Part shown: in pieces, positions 9,328-16,838 of the stretch | Layout of the letters: each line of letters opens with the position of its first letter | Numbering within the stretch: position 1 is the first letter of the stretch | From: JAVBKP01 sp031553975 | GTDB lineage: Bacteria; Bacillota; Clostridia; Peptostreptococcales; Anaerovoracaceae | Direction of reading: 5' to 3' | Assembly: GCA_031553975.1 (NCBI GenBank) | Contig: JAVBKP010000008.1 | Location: forward strand, 1-24,642 | DNA: 24,642 nucleotides | Program-made: the position numbers and the translations under genes | The notes under the pieces: model-generated | What the model saw: only the letters and a program-made list of their open reading frames with translations | What the model was told of the DNA's origin: nothing | Database searches by the model: none

Positions 9328-10062
9328 TTATTCCTCCGCTATGTTTACAATTCTACTTAAATCTATCCCAGCCTCTATGGCCTTGTTTAGTCCATGCTCA
9401 AAGTTGCCAACCTTGTCCGGCACATGGGCGTCACTGCCTATGATAAATTTCACCTCTGTCTGGGCTGCCTCTTTTAGTTGGTCTACTGTCAAAAATCCAT
9501 GGCTGTTGTTAATCTCCATCAAAGTACCACGTCTAGCGCATACCTCCGCTACAGATTTTACAAAAATTTCACCTTTGCAACCCGGGTGAGTCAATATTTT
9601 AATTTGGTTTCTCTCCACCGTATTTATGACAAGCTCTGTATTTATGGCTCTAATTTTTTGTCCGTTAGGACCAGATGACAATCCTAATCCGTTCAAACTG
9701 TGCACTGTTAGGGATAATCCTACAGACTCCCCTATAGTGCCAAAGTGGTACCCTGCCATAATATAGTCGAACATGGCGATTTCTTCTTTGGTGATGGCCA
9801 TTTTTCCAGACTTGTTGATAATATTAGCCTCTAGCCCAAGTAATATTTCAATATTGGGGTATTTAACCTTCAACTTTTCAATCTGGTTTCTCATTTGGAA
9901 AAAATCTTTTCGCTTGACTCCAAAAAAGATGTGGTCTGACCCATGGTCAGAGATGCCTATGGTCTTGAGTCCCTTGGCTATAGCCACTTTTACATTGTCT
10001 TCTATTGTTCCCTTGCCATGAGAAAACACAGTATGTGTGTGAAAATCAGATATTAACCTCAT
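9328..10062 (-). CDS. PHP-domain phosphoesterase (YcdX-like)
   Basis: A metal-dependent phosphoesterase of the PHP family, related to E. coli YcdX; the substrate is unknown. The 244-residue protein has the metal-binding motifs in order: DFHTHT at 6-11, SHGKG, ISDHGSD near 37-43, GLEANI near 76-81, ILTHPGCKGE near 155-164 and IGSDAH near 212-217. The ATG overlaps the murB stop in an ATGA four-base overlap, and its own stop touches the rapZ start, so it is embedded in a coupled murB-PHP-rapZ unit. That position suggests a housekeeping role linked to cell-wall precursor metabolism, but this is inference. A histidinol-phosphatase role is an alternative; no his gene is nearby. Confidence 0.9.
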   Translation of the reverse strand: MRLISDFHTHTVFSHGKGTIEDNVKVAIAKGLKTIGISDHGSDHIFFGVKRKDFFQMRNQIEKLKVKYPNIEILLGLEANIINKSGKMAITKEEIAMFDYIMAGYHFGTIGESVGLSLTVHSLNGLGLSSGPNGQKIRAINTELVINTVERNQIKILTHPGCKGEIFVKSVAEVCARRGTLMEINNSHGFLTVDQLKEAAQTEVKFIIGSDAHVPDKVGNFEHGLNKAIEAGIDLSRIVNIAEE

Positions 10063-11015
10063 GCATTTCCCTCCATGCCTTCAACAAACCTAGTTTTACG
10101 TGTTACTATTTTGACCTCTGGCTCAAGACTAACTCCAAATCTATCTTTAACGGTAGCTTGCACCAATGCAATTACATCTAATACATCTTGGGCCGTTGCA
10201 TTGTTCTCATTGACCACAAAACCTGCGTGCAACTCAGATATAGCGGCACCACCTACCGTGAGTCCTTTTAGTCCTGCATCTTCTATGAGTTTTCCGGCAA
10301 AGTGTCCCTCAGGGCGCTTAAATGTGCTACCTGCACTAGGCAAATGTACTGGTTGTTTCTCGTTTCTCTTTTTAGCGTACTCGCTCATAGTTTCCTTGAT
10401 CTCATTTTGATTTTCTTTTTTTAGCCTGAATACAGCACTGAGAACTATACTGCCATCCTCTTGAAAACGACTATGCCGATAGCTAAATGCCGCCTCAGTG
10501 GCTGGTGTTGTGCAAATCTCCCCGTCTTTGGTCAGATAGGTAATCTCATACAGAATATCTTTCATCTCACTCTCATAGGCTCCTGCGTTCATCAGCACAC
10601 CGCCGCCTACAGAACCAGGGATTCCACTTATGCGTTCCATGCCCGAAAGAGAATGGTTACACGCCTCCTTGGCAACAGCTGGTATCAACGCCCCTGCCTC
10701 TGCCTTTATTTGGCAGTTTGCTTCATCTACTGTTATTTTAGAGAAGTTCTTGCTTAGTTTAACCACAAGTCCTCCGTAGCCTTCATCACCTATGAGCAAA
10801 TTAGAGCCATTGCCTACGATTAGAAAAGGTATTTTTTCTTCCCTGCAAAGAGCTATTATCATTTGAACTTCTTGTGCAGAGTCTGGCAATACCAACATAT
10901 CCGCTGGTCCCCCTACCTTAAATGTACTGTAGTTCTTCATAGGCGCATCTATAACTATCTGCTCTTGCACCAATATCTCTAACATTTTTTGATGAAACTT
11001 TTTCATGTCCGCCAT
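10059..11015 (-). CDS. murB: UDP-N-acetylmuramate dehydrogenase (UDP-N-acetylenolpyruvoylglucosamine reductase)
   Basis: Reduces UDP-GlcNAc-enolpyruvate to UDP-MurNAc with NADPH and FAD, the second committed step of peptidoglycan synthesis. The 318-residue protein shows the FAD-binding motifs YSTFKVGGPAD, GNGSNLLIGDEGYGG and GIPGSVGGGVLMNAGAY. Catalytic residues are the Ser in PSAGSTFKRP and the Glu in LEPEVKIV near the C-terminus. Length and motifs fit the shorter type II MurB of Gram-positive bacteria. AGGCGG lies nine bases upstream of ATG 11013-11015; an in-frame ATG three codons later has poorer spacing. It is 28 bases after fprA and overlaps the PHP gene by four bases. Confidence 0.97.
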   Translation of the reverse strand: MADMKKFHQKMLEILVQEQIVIDAPMKNYSTFKVGGPADMLVLPDSAQEVQMIIALCREEKIPFLIVGNGSNLLIGDEGYGGLVVKLSKNFSKITVDEANCQIKAEAGALIPAVAKEACNHSLSGMERISGIPGSVGGGVLMNAGAYESEMKDILYEITYLTKDGEICTTPATEAAFSYRHSRFQEDGSIVLSAVFRLKKENQNEIKETMSEYAKKRNEKQPVHLPSAGSTFKRPEGHFAGKLIEDAGLKGLTVGGAAISELHAGFVVNENNATAQDVLDVIALVQATVKDRFGVSLEPEVKIVTRKTRFVEGMEGNA

Positions 11016-11043
11016 GGTTCGTTACCGCCTAAACTTTAATTTG

Positions 11044-12237
11044 TTATTTGTTTGTCAAACTTTCACCGAATCGCTTCCCGAAGTTCAATGCTTCTATCAG
11101 CTGGTCATCGCTAGGTTTGAATTTTATTTTAAGTCCTTCTTCAAAGGTCCTCATCTTCAATTGCTTTAGCCTATCCATGATATTTGGCACACCCTCTCCG
11201 CTCCAGCCAAAAGAGCCGAAAGCTGATGCCAGCTTGCCTCCGTGTGTTTTAGAGAAAATAGACGTAGTTATGTCCCAGATTGGCTTTAATGCATCTCCCA
11301 CAATGGTAGGTGTCCCTAGCAAAATCCCGTCTGCCCAGTATAGGTCATTCATAACTTCGCTACTATCTGCTGTCACCATATCATATAATCTGACATCAAT
11401 ATCCCCTACACTTTGTATTCCTTCTTTGATCTTCTTTGCTATTTGCTCCGTATATCCATATGCTGTAACATAGGGAACTACCACTGTCTTCTTGGTATTT
11501 GGGTTGATTTCTGTAGACCACTTCCTATAAATATCTATTATTTTTTCCGGTTCTTTCACTAGCACGGGCCCATGTCCTGGGCAGATTGTCTCTATCTCAA
11601 GATTTTCAATTTTTTTGATTGCCTCTAGCGCATTGGATTTGAAAGGTCCTATGATCATATCATAGTAATATTTCAACGCTTTCTCATAATCAGCTTGGTT
11701 TACTATTTTATCATTGGTAATCTCATCCAATGAATAATGTGATCCAAAAGAGTCACATGTAACCAAGGTCTTGATCTCGTTGATATACGTATAAATCGTA
11801 TCTGGCCAGTGCAAGTGGGGCGCGCTTATAAATGATAGCGTTTTATCCCCTAGCGAAAGTGTATCACCATCTTTTACAGCCATCGATGGAAATGGTTTAT
11901 TGACAATTTCCTTTAAAAAATTAATGGCTACATTTGATCCTACAATCTCCATGGTAGGATTTATTTCTAGCAACATCTCAATAGACCCTGCATGATCTGG
12001 CTCTGTGTGGCTCACCACTAAATAATCTATTTTGTCAATAGGGGTCAGCGCCTCTACTTTTGCTTTAAACTCATTCCAGTATTTGCCTTTCACCGACTCA
12101 AATAAGACGGTTTTATCACTCCCTTGGAGCAAATACGCATTGTATGTGGTTCCAAATTCAGTCATCATGATTATATCAAATACTCTAAGATCAGGATCTA
12201 GCATCCCAACCCAGTGAAAATCTTTTTTAATTTCCAT
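11044..12237 (-). CDS. fprA: Flavodiiron protein (FprA-type A flavoprotein)
   Basis: Reduces oxygen to water and/or nitric oxide to nitrous oxide in the cytoplasm of anaerobes. The 397-residue protein has a metallo-beta-lactamase-like diiron domain (about 1-245) and a flavodoxin-like FMN domain (about 250-395). All diiron ligands can be placed: His77, Glu79, Asp81 and His82 in HTEPDH, His143 in HLHWPD, Asp162 in CDSFGS and His222 in CPGHGPV. The FMN phosphate loop is TAYGYTEQIA. There is no fused rubredoxin or NADH oxidoreductase domain, so a separate electron donor is needed and none lies nearby. A well-placed extended -10 promoter and an inverted repeat lie upstream, so it likely heads the long minus-strand run and is regulated. 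The preference for O2 or NO cannot be told from sequence. Confidence 0.96.
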   Translation of the reverse strand: MEIKKDFHWVGMLDPDLRVFDIIMMTEFGTTYNAYLLQGSDKTVLFESVKGKYWNEFKAKVEALTPIDKIDYLVVSHTEPDHAGSIEMLLEINPTMEIVGSNVAINFLKEIVNKPFPSMAVKDGDTLSLGDKTLSFISAPHLHWPDTIYTYINEIKTLVTCDSFGSHYSLDEITNDKIVNQADYEKALKYYYDMIIGPFKSNALEAIKKIENLEIETICPGHGPVLVKEPEKIIDIYRKWSTEINPNTKKTVVVPYVTAYGYTEQIAKKIKEGIQSVGDIDVRLYDMVTADSSEVMNDLYWADGILLGTPTIVGDALKPIWDITTSIFSKTHGGKLASAFGSFGWSGEGVPNIMDRLKQLKMRTFEEGLKIKFKPSDDQLIEALNFGKRFGESLTNK

Positions 12238-12277
12238 TTTAATCCTTCTTTCGTATTATTTTGCTCTATAACCTGCC

Positions 12278-12300
12278 TTAACAAACAGCAAATTTGTTAA
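12278..12300. promoter_or_regulatory. Perfect inverted repeat, candidate operator for fprA
   Basis: TTAACAAA at 12278-12285 and TTTGTTAA at 12293-12300 are exact inverted copies separated by seven bases. The outer edge lies about where transcription from the fprA -10 (12306-12311) should start, a classic repressor position. The half-sites resemble TTGTTAA halves of Rex sites but are arranged outward rather than in the usual TTGTTAA-N4-TTAACAA order. It could instead be an AU-rich hairpin in the fprA leader RNA. Confidence 0.45.
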
Positions 12301-12305
12301 CTTAT

Positions 12306-12314
12306 AGTATACCA
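12306..12314 (-). promoter_or_regulatory. Extended -10 promoter of fprA
   Basis: On the minus strand TGG precedes TATACT (plus-strand positions 12306-12311), giving a TGn extended -10. The -35 at 17 bases, TGCAAG at 12329-12334, is poor. Predicted transcription starts near 12299 and leaves a 60-base leader containing the inverted repeat. The -35 position overlaps that of the divergent mgtC promoter. Confidence 0.5.
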
Positions 12315-12329
12315 CATTTATCTATTCGC

Positions 12330-12358
12330 TTGCACTTTCTTCTTATTTAATATATATT
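12330..12358 (+). promoter_or_regulatory. Sigma-A promoter of the mgtC-family gene
   Basis: TTGCAC at 12330-12335, a 17-base spacer and TATATT at 12353-12358 form a good vegetative promoter, 38 bases before the ATG at 12396. It is back-to-back with the fprA promoter. Confidence 0.55.
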
Positions 12359-12395
12359 ATTTTTCATATATATTTGGAAAGAGAAGGTTATTTGT

Positions 12396-13118
12396 ATGCA
12401 TATATTCAATATTCTGACGGATAAGCTAGTGACGCCAGCCCTAGCACTTTCAGAGGTTACGTTTTTATCAATCATTGTCCGCCTCGGCCTGTCGGTTTTT
12501 CTAGGCGGAATCATAGGGTTAGAGCGGGGTGCTAACAAGCATGCCGCCGGATTTAGAACCCACATATTGGTCTGCCTAGGCGCTACCCTTGCCATGATGA
12601 CAAGTCAATATGTGACTGATTTTCTAGATGCTACCTCCGATCCCACTCGGCTTGGGGCGCAAGTCATAAGCGGCATAGGTTTTCTAGGCGTAGGCACCAT
12701 TGTTATGTCTGGGAAAACAAAAATACGAGGGCTCACTACGGCCGCTGGTCTTTGGGCCTCGGCCACAGTAGGCCTTGCCATTGGTATCGGGTTTTATGTA
12801 GGGGCTATTGTCACAGCCGCTTTTATCTACATCGCCCTTGCCTTTTTTCACAAATTTGAAAATCTTGTGCTAAAACGTTCTAAATTCATTGATCTGTATG
12901 TGGAAATCGATAAATCTGATAGACTGGAAAATATGCTGTCTGCCATAAAATCCACTAACGCAGAAATCTATGACTTAACCGTCAGTCGAGGTCAGGGTTC
13001 GGATAGTCCTACTTCTTTGTACCTCAGCATAAAAGTGACCCATGGCACGACAAAACTCTCTCTCATAACTGCATTGAATGTGATAGAAGGCGTATTGATG
13101 ATAGAAGAGTCTCAATAA
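12396..13118 (+). CDS. MgtC/SapB family membrane protein
   Basis: MgtC-family proteins are inner-membrane proteins. Salmonella MgtC aids survival at low magnesium and inhibits the F-type ATPase; most family members are uncharacterised. The 240-residue protein has the conserved N-terminal membrane region: GGIIGLERG near 45-53, AAGFRTHILVCLGATLAM near 57-74, SGIGFLGVGTIV near 99-110 and LTTAAGLWASATVGLAIG near 120-137. A soluble ACT-like C-terminal domain covers about 160-238. AGAAGG eight bases before ATG 12396 supports the start. It diverges from fprA and ends 91 bases before the GGDEF/EAL gene with no terminator seen, so read-through is possible. No magnesium riboswitch was seen in its short leader. 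Confidence 0.92.
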   Translation: MHIFNILTDKLVTPALALSEVTFLSIIVRLGLSVFLGGIIGLERGANKHAAGFRTHILVCLGATLAMMTSQYVTDFLDATSDPTRLGAQVISGIGFLGVGTIVMSGKTKIRGLTTAAGLWASATVGLAIGIGFYVGAIVTAAFIYIALAFFHKFENLVLKRSKFIDLYVEIDKSDRLENMLSAIKSTNAEIYDLTVSRGQGSDSPTSLYLSIKVTHGTTKLSLITALNVIEGVLMIEESQ

Positions 13119-13147
13119 ATATAAAACTAAAATTAGCCCAAATAGCA

Positions 13148-13177
13148 TTGATTTTTTATTATATTTTGTTATATAAT
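13148..13177 (+). promoter_or_regulatory. Sigma-A promoter of the GGDEF/EAL gene
   Basis: TTGATT at 13148-13153 and a perfect TATAAT at 13172-13177 are separated by 18 bases. Transcription should start near 13184, leaving a leader of about 25 bases with an AAAGGAGG ribosome binding site at 13191-13198. Confidence 0.6.
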
Positions 13178-13209
13178 GGTTAGCATATGCAAAGGAGGAA
13201 ATATGCGCA

Positions 13210-14691
13210 ATGGATAGTTTATATATTGACAGTTTGCCTAAAGATATTTTGGAAGAAATCGGGTTACCAATCATGGCTTTTCATCCTGTTACTAGCGAGT
13301 TAGTTTTCGCTAATGCGGCAGCTAGGGCTGCTATGGGAAATCCTCTAAACATAAATTATTCTTGTTTTTCACATATTACCAATGGTACCACAGCCTCCTG
13401 CCCAGCGTATATGAGTGTCCCTTTAGGGATTCCAAATAGAGATAAATTCGACTTTGATGTTAGAAAACTTCTTGGAGAAGGCGAATCTGGCACTATTGTT
13501 TATTTGAATATCAAAGGATTTAACGCTGTAAATCACGAAATTGGATTTAACAACGCCAACCAAGTTCTTAAAGATATTGCAACACATTTTAGAGATAATT
13601 TACCTATCCAAAATGCGGTATATTACAATAAGAATGATAAATTTTTATTTATACTAAAAGATAGCGCGATGGACGAAAAAGAAGAGGCCGTTAAAGGGTT
13701 TCTATCTGCTTTGATTTCATCTTTTGATCAAGGGTGGAGCCTACAGGGCATGAATTTTCCGTTAGCATCCGATGTTGCTTTTATTAACTTCCCTGAATAC
13801 GGTGCTACCGTATCTGAGTTAATAGACAATGTATCAAGCGCCATTTTTCTAACAAAGAACGGTAATTTGAAGAATACAATTATCGAATTTGACAGCACTC
13901 TTAGAGAAAAATTGATTACCCATTCGGAGATTGTCTGGTCACTTACAAAAGCCATCGGCGAGGGCTGTCACGAATTCGACGTATATTTCCAACCTATCGT
14001 AGATACAACTACGTTCAAATGGATAGGATGTGAAGCCTTAGTTCGTTGGAATAGTGAAGATTTAGGATTTATGCTTCCTAAAAAATTCCTATCCGTAGCA
14101 GAAGATTGTAACTTGATTGGACCTCTATCCAGTTATGTACTGACAAAAGCCATGTCTCAGATAGAAGAACTAGAACTTCCCAAGGATAATAACTTTTTGC
14201 TCAGTTGCAATATTTCTCCAGATCACCTTCGCACCATGGATATGATAGATGATCTTCATAGCATAATTCAGTCTACAGGGTTTAATAGTAAAAACCTTGT
14301 ATTAGAAATTGGTGACCTTAGCGACGCACTCAAAGGGAGCAGCATCGTAAAGCGTAATATACACAGACTAAATGAATTAGGTTGTATTGTTGCCTTAGAT
14401 GATTTTGCCATAGAAAGTCTTGAGTTATATGATTTTACTGATCAAAAAGGAATGTTCAAAATAGGCAAATCTATCATTCAAAATCTTGACGATGATTTTA
14501 ACGATACTTTTTTGACTACCGTAACTGATTTGGCTGATGCCCTAGACATCGTTATTTGTGCTAAAGCCGTAGAAGATCAGCATCAGTTGGACAAAGTTCT
14601 ATCCCACAACATCAAGTTAGCCCAAGGTTATTTTTTCCACAAAGCGCTTGAATTCTCTGATTTTAAAGCCAAGTTTGAGGCACAAAGATAA
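13210..14691 (+). CDS. PAS-like/GGDEF/EAL protein with degenerate catalytic sites
   Basis: A cytoplasmic protein of the cyclic-di-GMP signalling family, 493 residues, with no membrane segment. A PAS-like N-terminus (about 8-60, with FANAAARAAMG) is followed by a GGDEF domain (about 75-225) and an EAL domain (about 240-485). The GGDEF signature is KNDKF at 141-145, so diguanylate cyclase activity is unlikely. In the EAL domain Glu275, Asn334, Glu366, Asp397-Asp398, Lys417 and Gln472 are kept. The residue matching RocR Asp318 is Gly419, the one matching Glu352 is Lys452, and Glu268 becomes Asp369. Loss of the Glu352 equivalent suggests no phosphodiesterase activity, making it a candidate c-di-GMP receptor or protein-interaction module. 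It is monocistronic, with its own promoter and terminator. GGAGG is four bases before an upstream ATG (13203) and 11 before this one. Confidence 0.92.
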   Translation: MDSLYIDSLPKDILEEIGLPIMAFHPVTSELVFANAAARAAMGNPLNINYSCFSHITNGTTASCPAYMSVPLGIPNRDKFDFDVRKLLGEGESGTIVYLNIKGFNAVNHEIGFNNANQVLKDIATHFRDNLPIQNAVYYNKNDKFLFILKDSAMDEKEEAVKGFLSALISSFDQGWSLQGMNFPLASDVAFINFPEYGATVSELIDNVSSAIFLTKNGNLKNTIIEFDSTLREKLITHSEIVWSLTKAIGEGCHEFDVYFQPIVDTTTFKWIGCEALVRWNSEDLGFMLPKKFLSVAEDCNLIGPLSSYVLTKAMSQIEELELPKDNNFLLSCNISPDHLRTMDMIDDLHSIIQSTGFNSKNLVLEIGDLSDALKGSSIVKRNIHRLNELGCIVALDDFAIESLELYDFTDQKGMFKIGKSIIQNLDDDFNDTFLTTVTDLADALDIVICAKAVEDQHQLDKVLSHNIKLAQGYFFHKALEFSDFKAKFEAQR

Positions 14692-14714
14692 ATTTAACTT
14701 TTATAGATTACAGT

Positions 14715-14743
14715 AAGGGTTTTGCACCAGTTGCAAAGCCCTT
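14715..14743 (+). terminator. Rho-independent terminator after the GGDEF/EAL gene
   Basis: A 12-pair stem (AAGGGTTTTGCA with TGCAAAGCCCTT, one G-T pair) with a five-base loop, followed by TTATTTT and a second T-rich run. It lies 23 bases after the stop codon. Confidence 0.88.
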
Positions 14744-15063
14744 TTATTTTGGCTTTTTCTTCACGACCTTAGGTAATTTTTTTGCATATATATCCATTTA
14801 TACCAATTAACACATCGTCCTTTTGTCAGTAAACTTTATTAGCAACTAGATTTTTTACATTCTTTTGATTTTAAAAATCACAAAATTTAAGTTTACAATT
14901 TAGTTTAATCTATGTTTTTTAGCCATTTTCAGGCTTCAAATATATGCGTATGCATTTTTTATGCTGTATTTTACCATAATGATTGAAAATATGGGTAGAA
15001 TATAGTAAAATTGACCTTAAATAATTTTATAGTAGTTAAAAAACCAAACGGAGGATTCAATAT
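14744..15063 (+). other. AT-rich leader region upstream of thrS
   Basis: About 320 bases with no gene. It holds no T-box consensus (no GGGTGG-ACCGCG-like stretch) and no coherent reading frame that could supply a missing TGS domain. Inverted copies GTAAACTT (14829-14836) and AAGTTTAC (14889-14896) enclose a near-palindrome GATTTTAAAAATC at 14867-14879. A weak second promoter candidate is TTGTCA at 14823-14828, 18 bases, then TAGATT at 14847-14852. If used, it would give a structured leader of about 200 bases. Confidence 0.5.
14983..15011 (+). promoter_or_regulatory. Sigma-A promoter of the thrS-folate operon
   Basis: TTGAAA at 14983-14988, a 17-base spacer and TAAAAT at 15006-15011. Transcription would start near 15018, 46 bases before the thrS ATG. 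CGGAGG at 15049-15054 is the ribosome binding site with nine-base spacing. Confidence 0.5.
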
Positions 15064-16836
15064 ATGGGAAAAACACCAGAACAACTGCAAGAATTGCAAA
15101 TACTAAGGCACTCGGCATCACATTTGCTGGCACATGCTGTGAAAAGACTATTTCCTGCTGCGAAGCTAGGTATAGGCCCTGCCATTGACAATGGGTTCTA
15201 TTATGATTTTGAGTTTGAAACCAAAATCACAGAAGAGGATATGAAGAACATTGAAAAGGAAATGGAAAAAATAAAAAGTGAGCGTCATGAGATTGAGCGA
15301 TTTGAACTTCCAAGAGCCGAGGCTATCAAGTTAATGGAAGAAAAAAACGAATCTTACAAAGTACAATTGATTAACGAACTTCCAGAAGATGCTGTTATTT
15401 CTTTCTACAAGCAAGGAGATTTTGTTGACCTATGCGCAGGTCCTCATTTAGAAAACGTACGCAAAATTAAGGCATTTAAACTCCTTAGCATCACAGGTGC
15501 CTACTGGAAAGGTGATGCCAAGAACACCATGCTTCAACGTATCTATGGTACTGCCTTTGACAGCGGTAATGATTTAGATGCTCATTTAAAGCAAATGGAA
15601 GAAGCAAAGCTTCGTGACCACAACAAGCTTGGTCGTGAATTAGAATTCTTTACCACATCAGAATTGGTGGGCAAAGGGCTTCCTATCATCTTGCCAAAAG
15701 GTGCAAAAGTAATCCAGTTACTGCAACGTTTTGTGGAAGATGAAGAGGCAAAACGTGGGTGGCAGCTGACTAAGACGCCATATATGGGCAAAAGCGATAT
15801 TTACAAAATTTCAGGCCATTGGGATCACTATAGAGATGGCATGTTTGTAATCGGCGATGCAGAAAAAGCTGACAACGAGGAAATTCTAGCTCTTCGTCCT
15901 ATGACCTGCCCATTCCAATACCAGGCGTACATGAATCGTCAGCGTTCTTATAAAGACCTGCCTATCCGGTACAATGAATCCTCCACCCTGTTCAGAAATG
16001 AGGCAAGTGGTGAAATGCACGGATTGATTCGTGTTCGTCAGTTCACAATATCAGAGGGTCATTTGATGTGTACCCCCGAGCAGCTTGCTAAAGAGTTCAA
16101 AGACTGCCTAGAGCTTGCTAACTTTATGCTTAAATCTGTAGGTCTATATGAAGATGTTTCATACTGTTTCTCTCAATGGGATCCTGCGGATAATCAAAAA
16201 TATATTGGAACACCAGAGCAATGGGACGAAGCACAAAACACCATGGAAAAAATACTAAAAGACCTTCATGTTCCGTACACAATTGGAATTGGTGACGCTG
16301 CATTCTACGGACCTAAACTAGATATTCAGATTAAAAATGTATTCGGCAAAGAAGATACTTTGATTACCATTCAAATCGACCAAATGCTAGCTGAAAAATT
16401 TGGCATGGAATACGTAGATAAAGATGGTACTAAAAAGCATCCTTACATCATTCATAGAACTTCCATTGGTTGCTATGAGCGAACCTTGGCTCTTCTCATC
16501 GAGAAGTACGCTGGCGCGTTCCCTGTATGGCTTGCCCCAACACAAGTTAAACTACTGACTGTAACAGAGAAATTCAATGACTATGCCAAAGAAGTTATGG
16601 AAAAATTAGCTGCTGCTGGTCTTCGTGTGGAACTTGACGAAAGAAACGAAAAAATAGGCTACAAAATCAGAGAAGCACGCAATGAGAGGATTCCATACCT
16701 TGCCGTAATAGGAGAAAAAGAGATGGATTCAAACTCCGTGGCTGTACGTTCTCGTAAAGAAGGTGAGTTAGGACCTATTCCAGTGGAAGAGTTCCTAGCC
16801 AAAGTCCTTATGGAAAACGCTACGAGAGTACTCTAA
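15064..16836 (+). CDS. thrS: Threonyl-tRNA synthetase lacking the TGS domain
   Basis: Charges tRNA-Thr with threonine. The 590-residue protein begins where E. coli ThrRS residue 60-70 would be, so the N-terminal TGS domain is absent; a strong ribosome binding site and non-coding upstream sequence support the start. The editing domain is intact: His16 and His20 in HSASH, Cys124 and His128 in CAGPH. The catalytic zinc ligands are Cys282 in MTCPF, His333 in SEGHL and His464 in YIIHRTS. Motif 2 reads RVRQFT. The anticodon-binding domain starts near 490 with VWLAPTQVKLL. The variant QFTISEGHL, where E. coli has GFTQDDAH, marks a distinct subgroup. folE starts two bases after the stop, so thrS is the first gene of the folate operon. 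It could be a second ThrRS if a full-length copy exists elsewhere. Confidence 0.95.
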   Translation: MGKTPEQLQELQILRHSASHLLAHAVKRLFPAAKLGIGPAIDNGFYYDFEFETKITEEDMKNIEKEMEKIKSERHEIERFELPRAEAIKLMEEKNESYKVQLINELPEDAVISFYKQGDFVDLCAGPHLENVRKIKAFKLLSITGAYWKGDAKNTMLQRIYGTAFDSGNDLDAHLKQMEEAKLRDHNKLGRELEFFTTSELVGKGLPIILPKGAKVIQLLQRFVEDEEAKRGWQLTKTPYMGKSDIYKISGHWDHYRDGMFVIGDAEKADNEEILALRPMTCPFQYQAYMNRQRSYKDLPIRYNESSTLFRNEASGEMHGLIRVRQFTISEGHLMCTPEQLAKEFKDCLELANFMLKSVGLYEDVSYCFSQWDPADNQKYIGTPEQWDEAQNTMEKILKDLHVPYTIGIGDAAFYGPKLDIQIKNVFGKEDTLITIQIDQMLAEKFGMEYVDKDGTKKHPYIIHRTSIGCYERTLALLIEKYAGAFPVWLAPTQVKLLTVTEKFNDYAKEVMEKLAAAGLRVELDERNEKIGYKIREARNERIPYLAVIGEKEMDSNSVAVRSRKEGELGPIPVEEFLAKVLMENATRVL

Positions 16837-16838
16837 GC

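Noticed and set aside
12347..12595. Minus-strand 82-codon frame opposite the mgtC gene
   Set aside because: It is antisense to the conserved start of the MgtC-family gene, runs through its promoter, has no ribosome binding site, and its translation resembles nothing.
14944..14979. Possible 11-codon leader peptide before thrS
   Set aside because: It has no ribosome binding site and no threonine codons, and lies upstream of the best promoter candidate.
14744..15063. T-box riboswitch upstream of thrS
   Set aside because: The conserved T-box bulge sequence and a following terminator hairpin were not found; only AT-rich inverted repeats are present.
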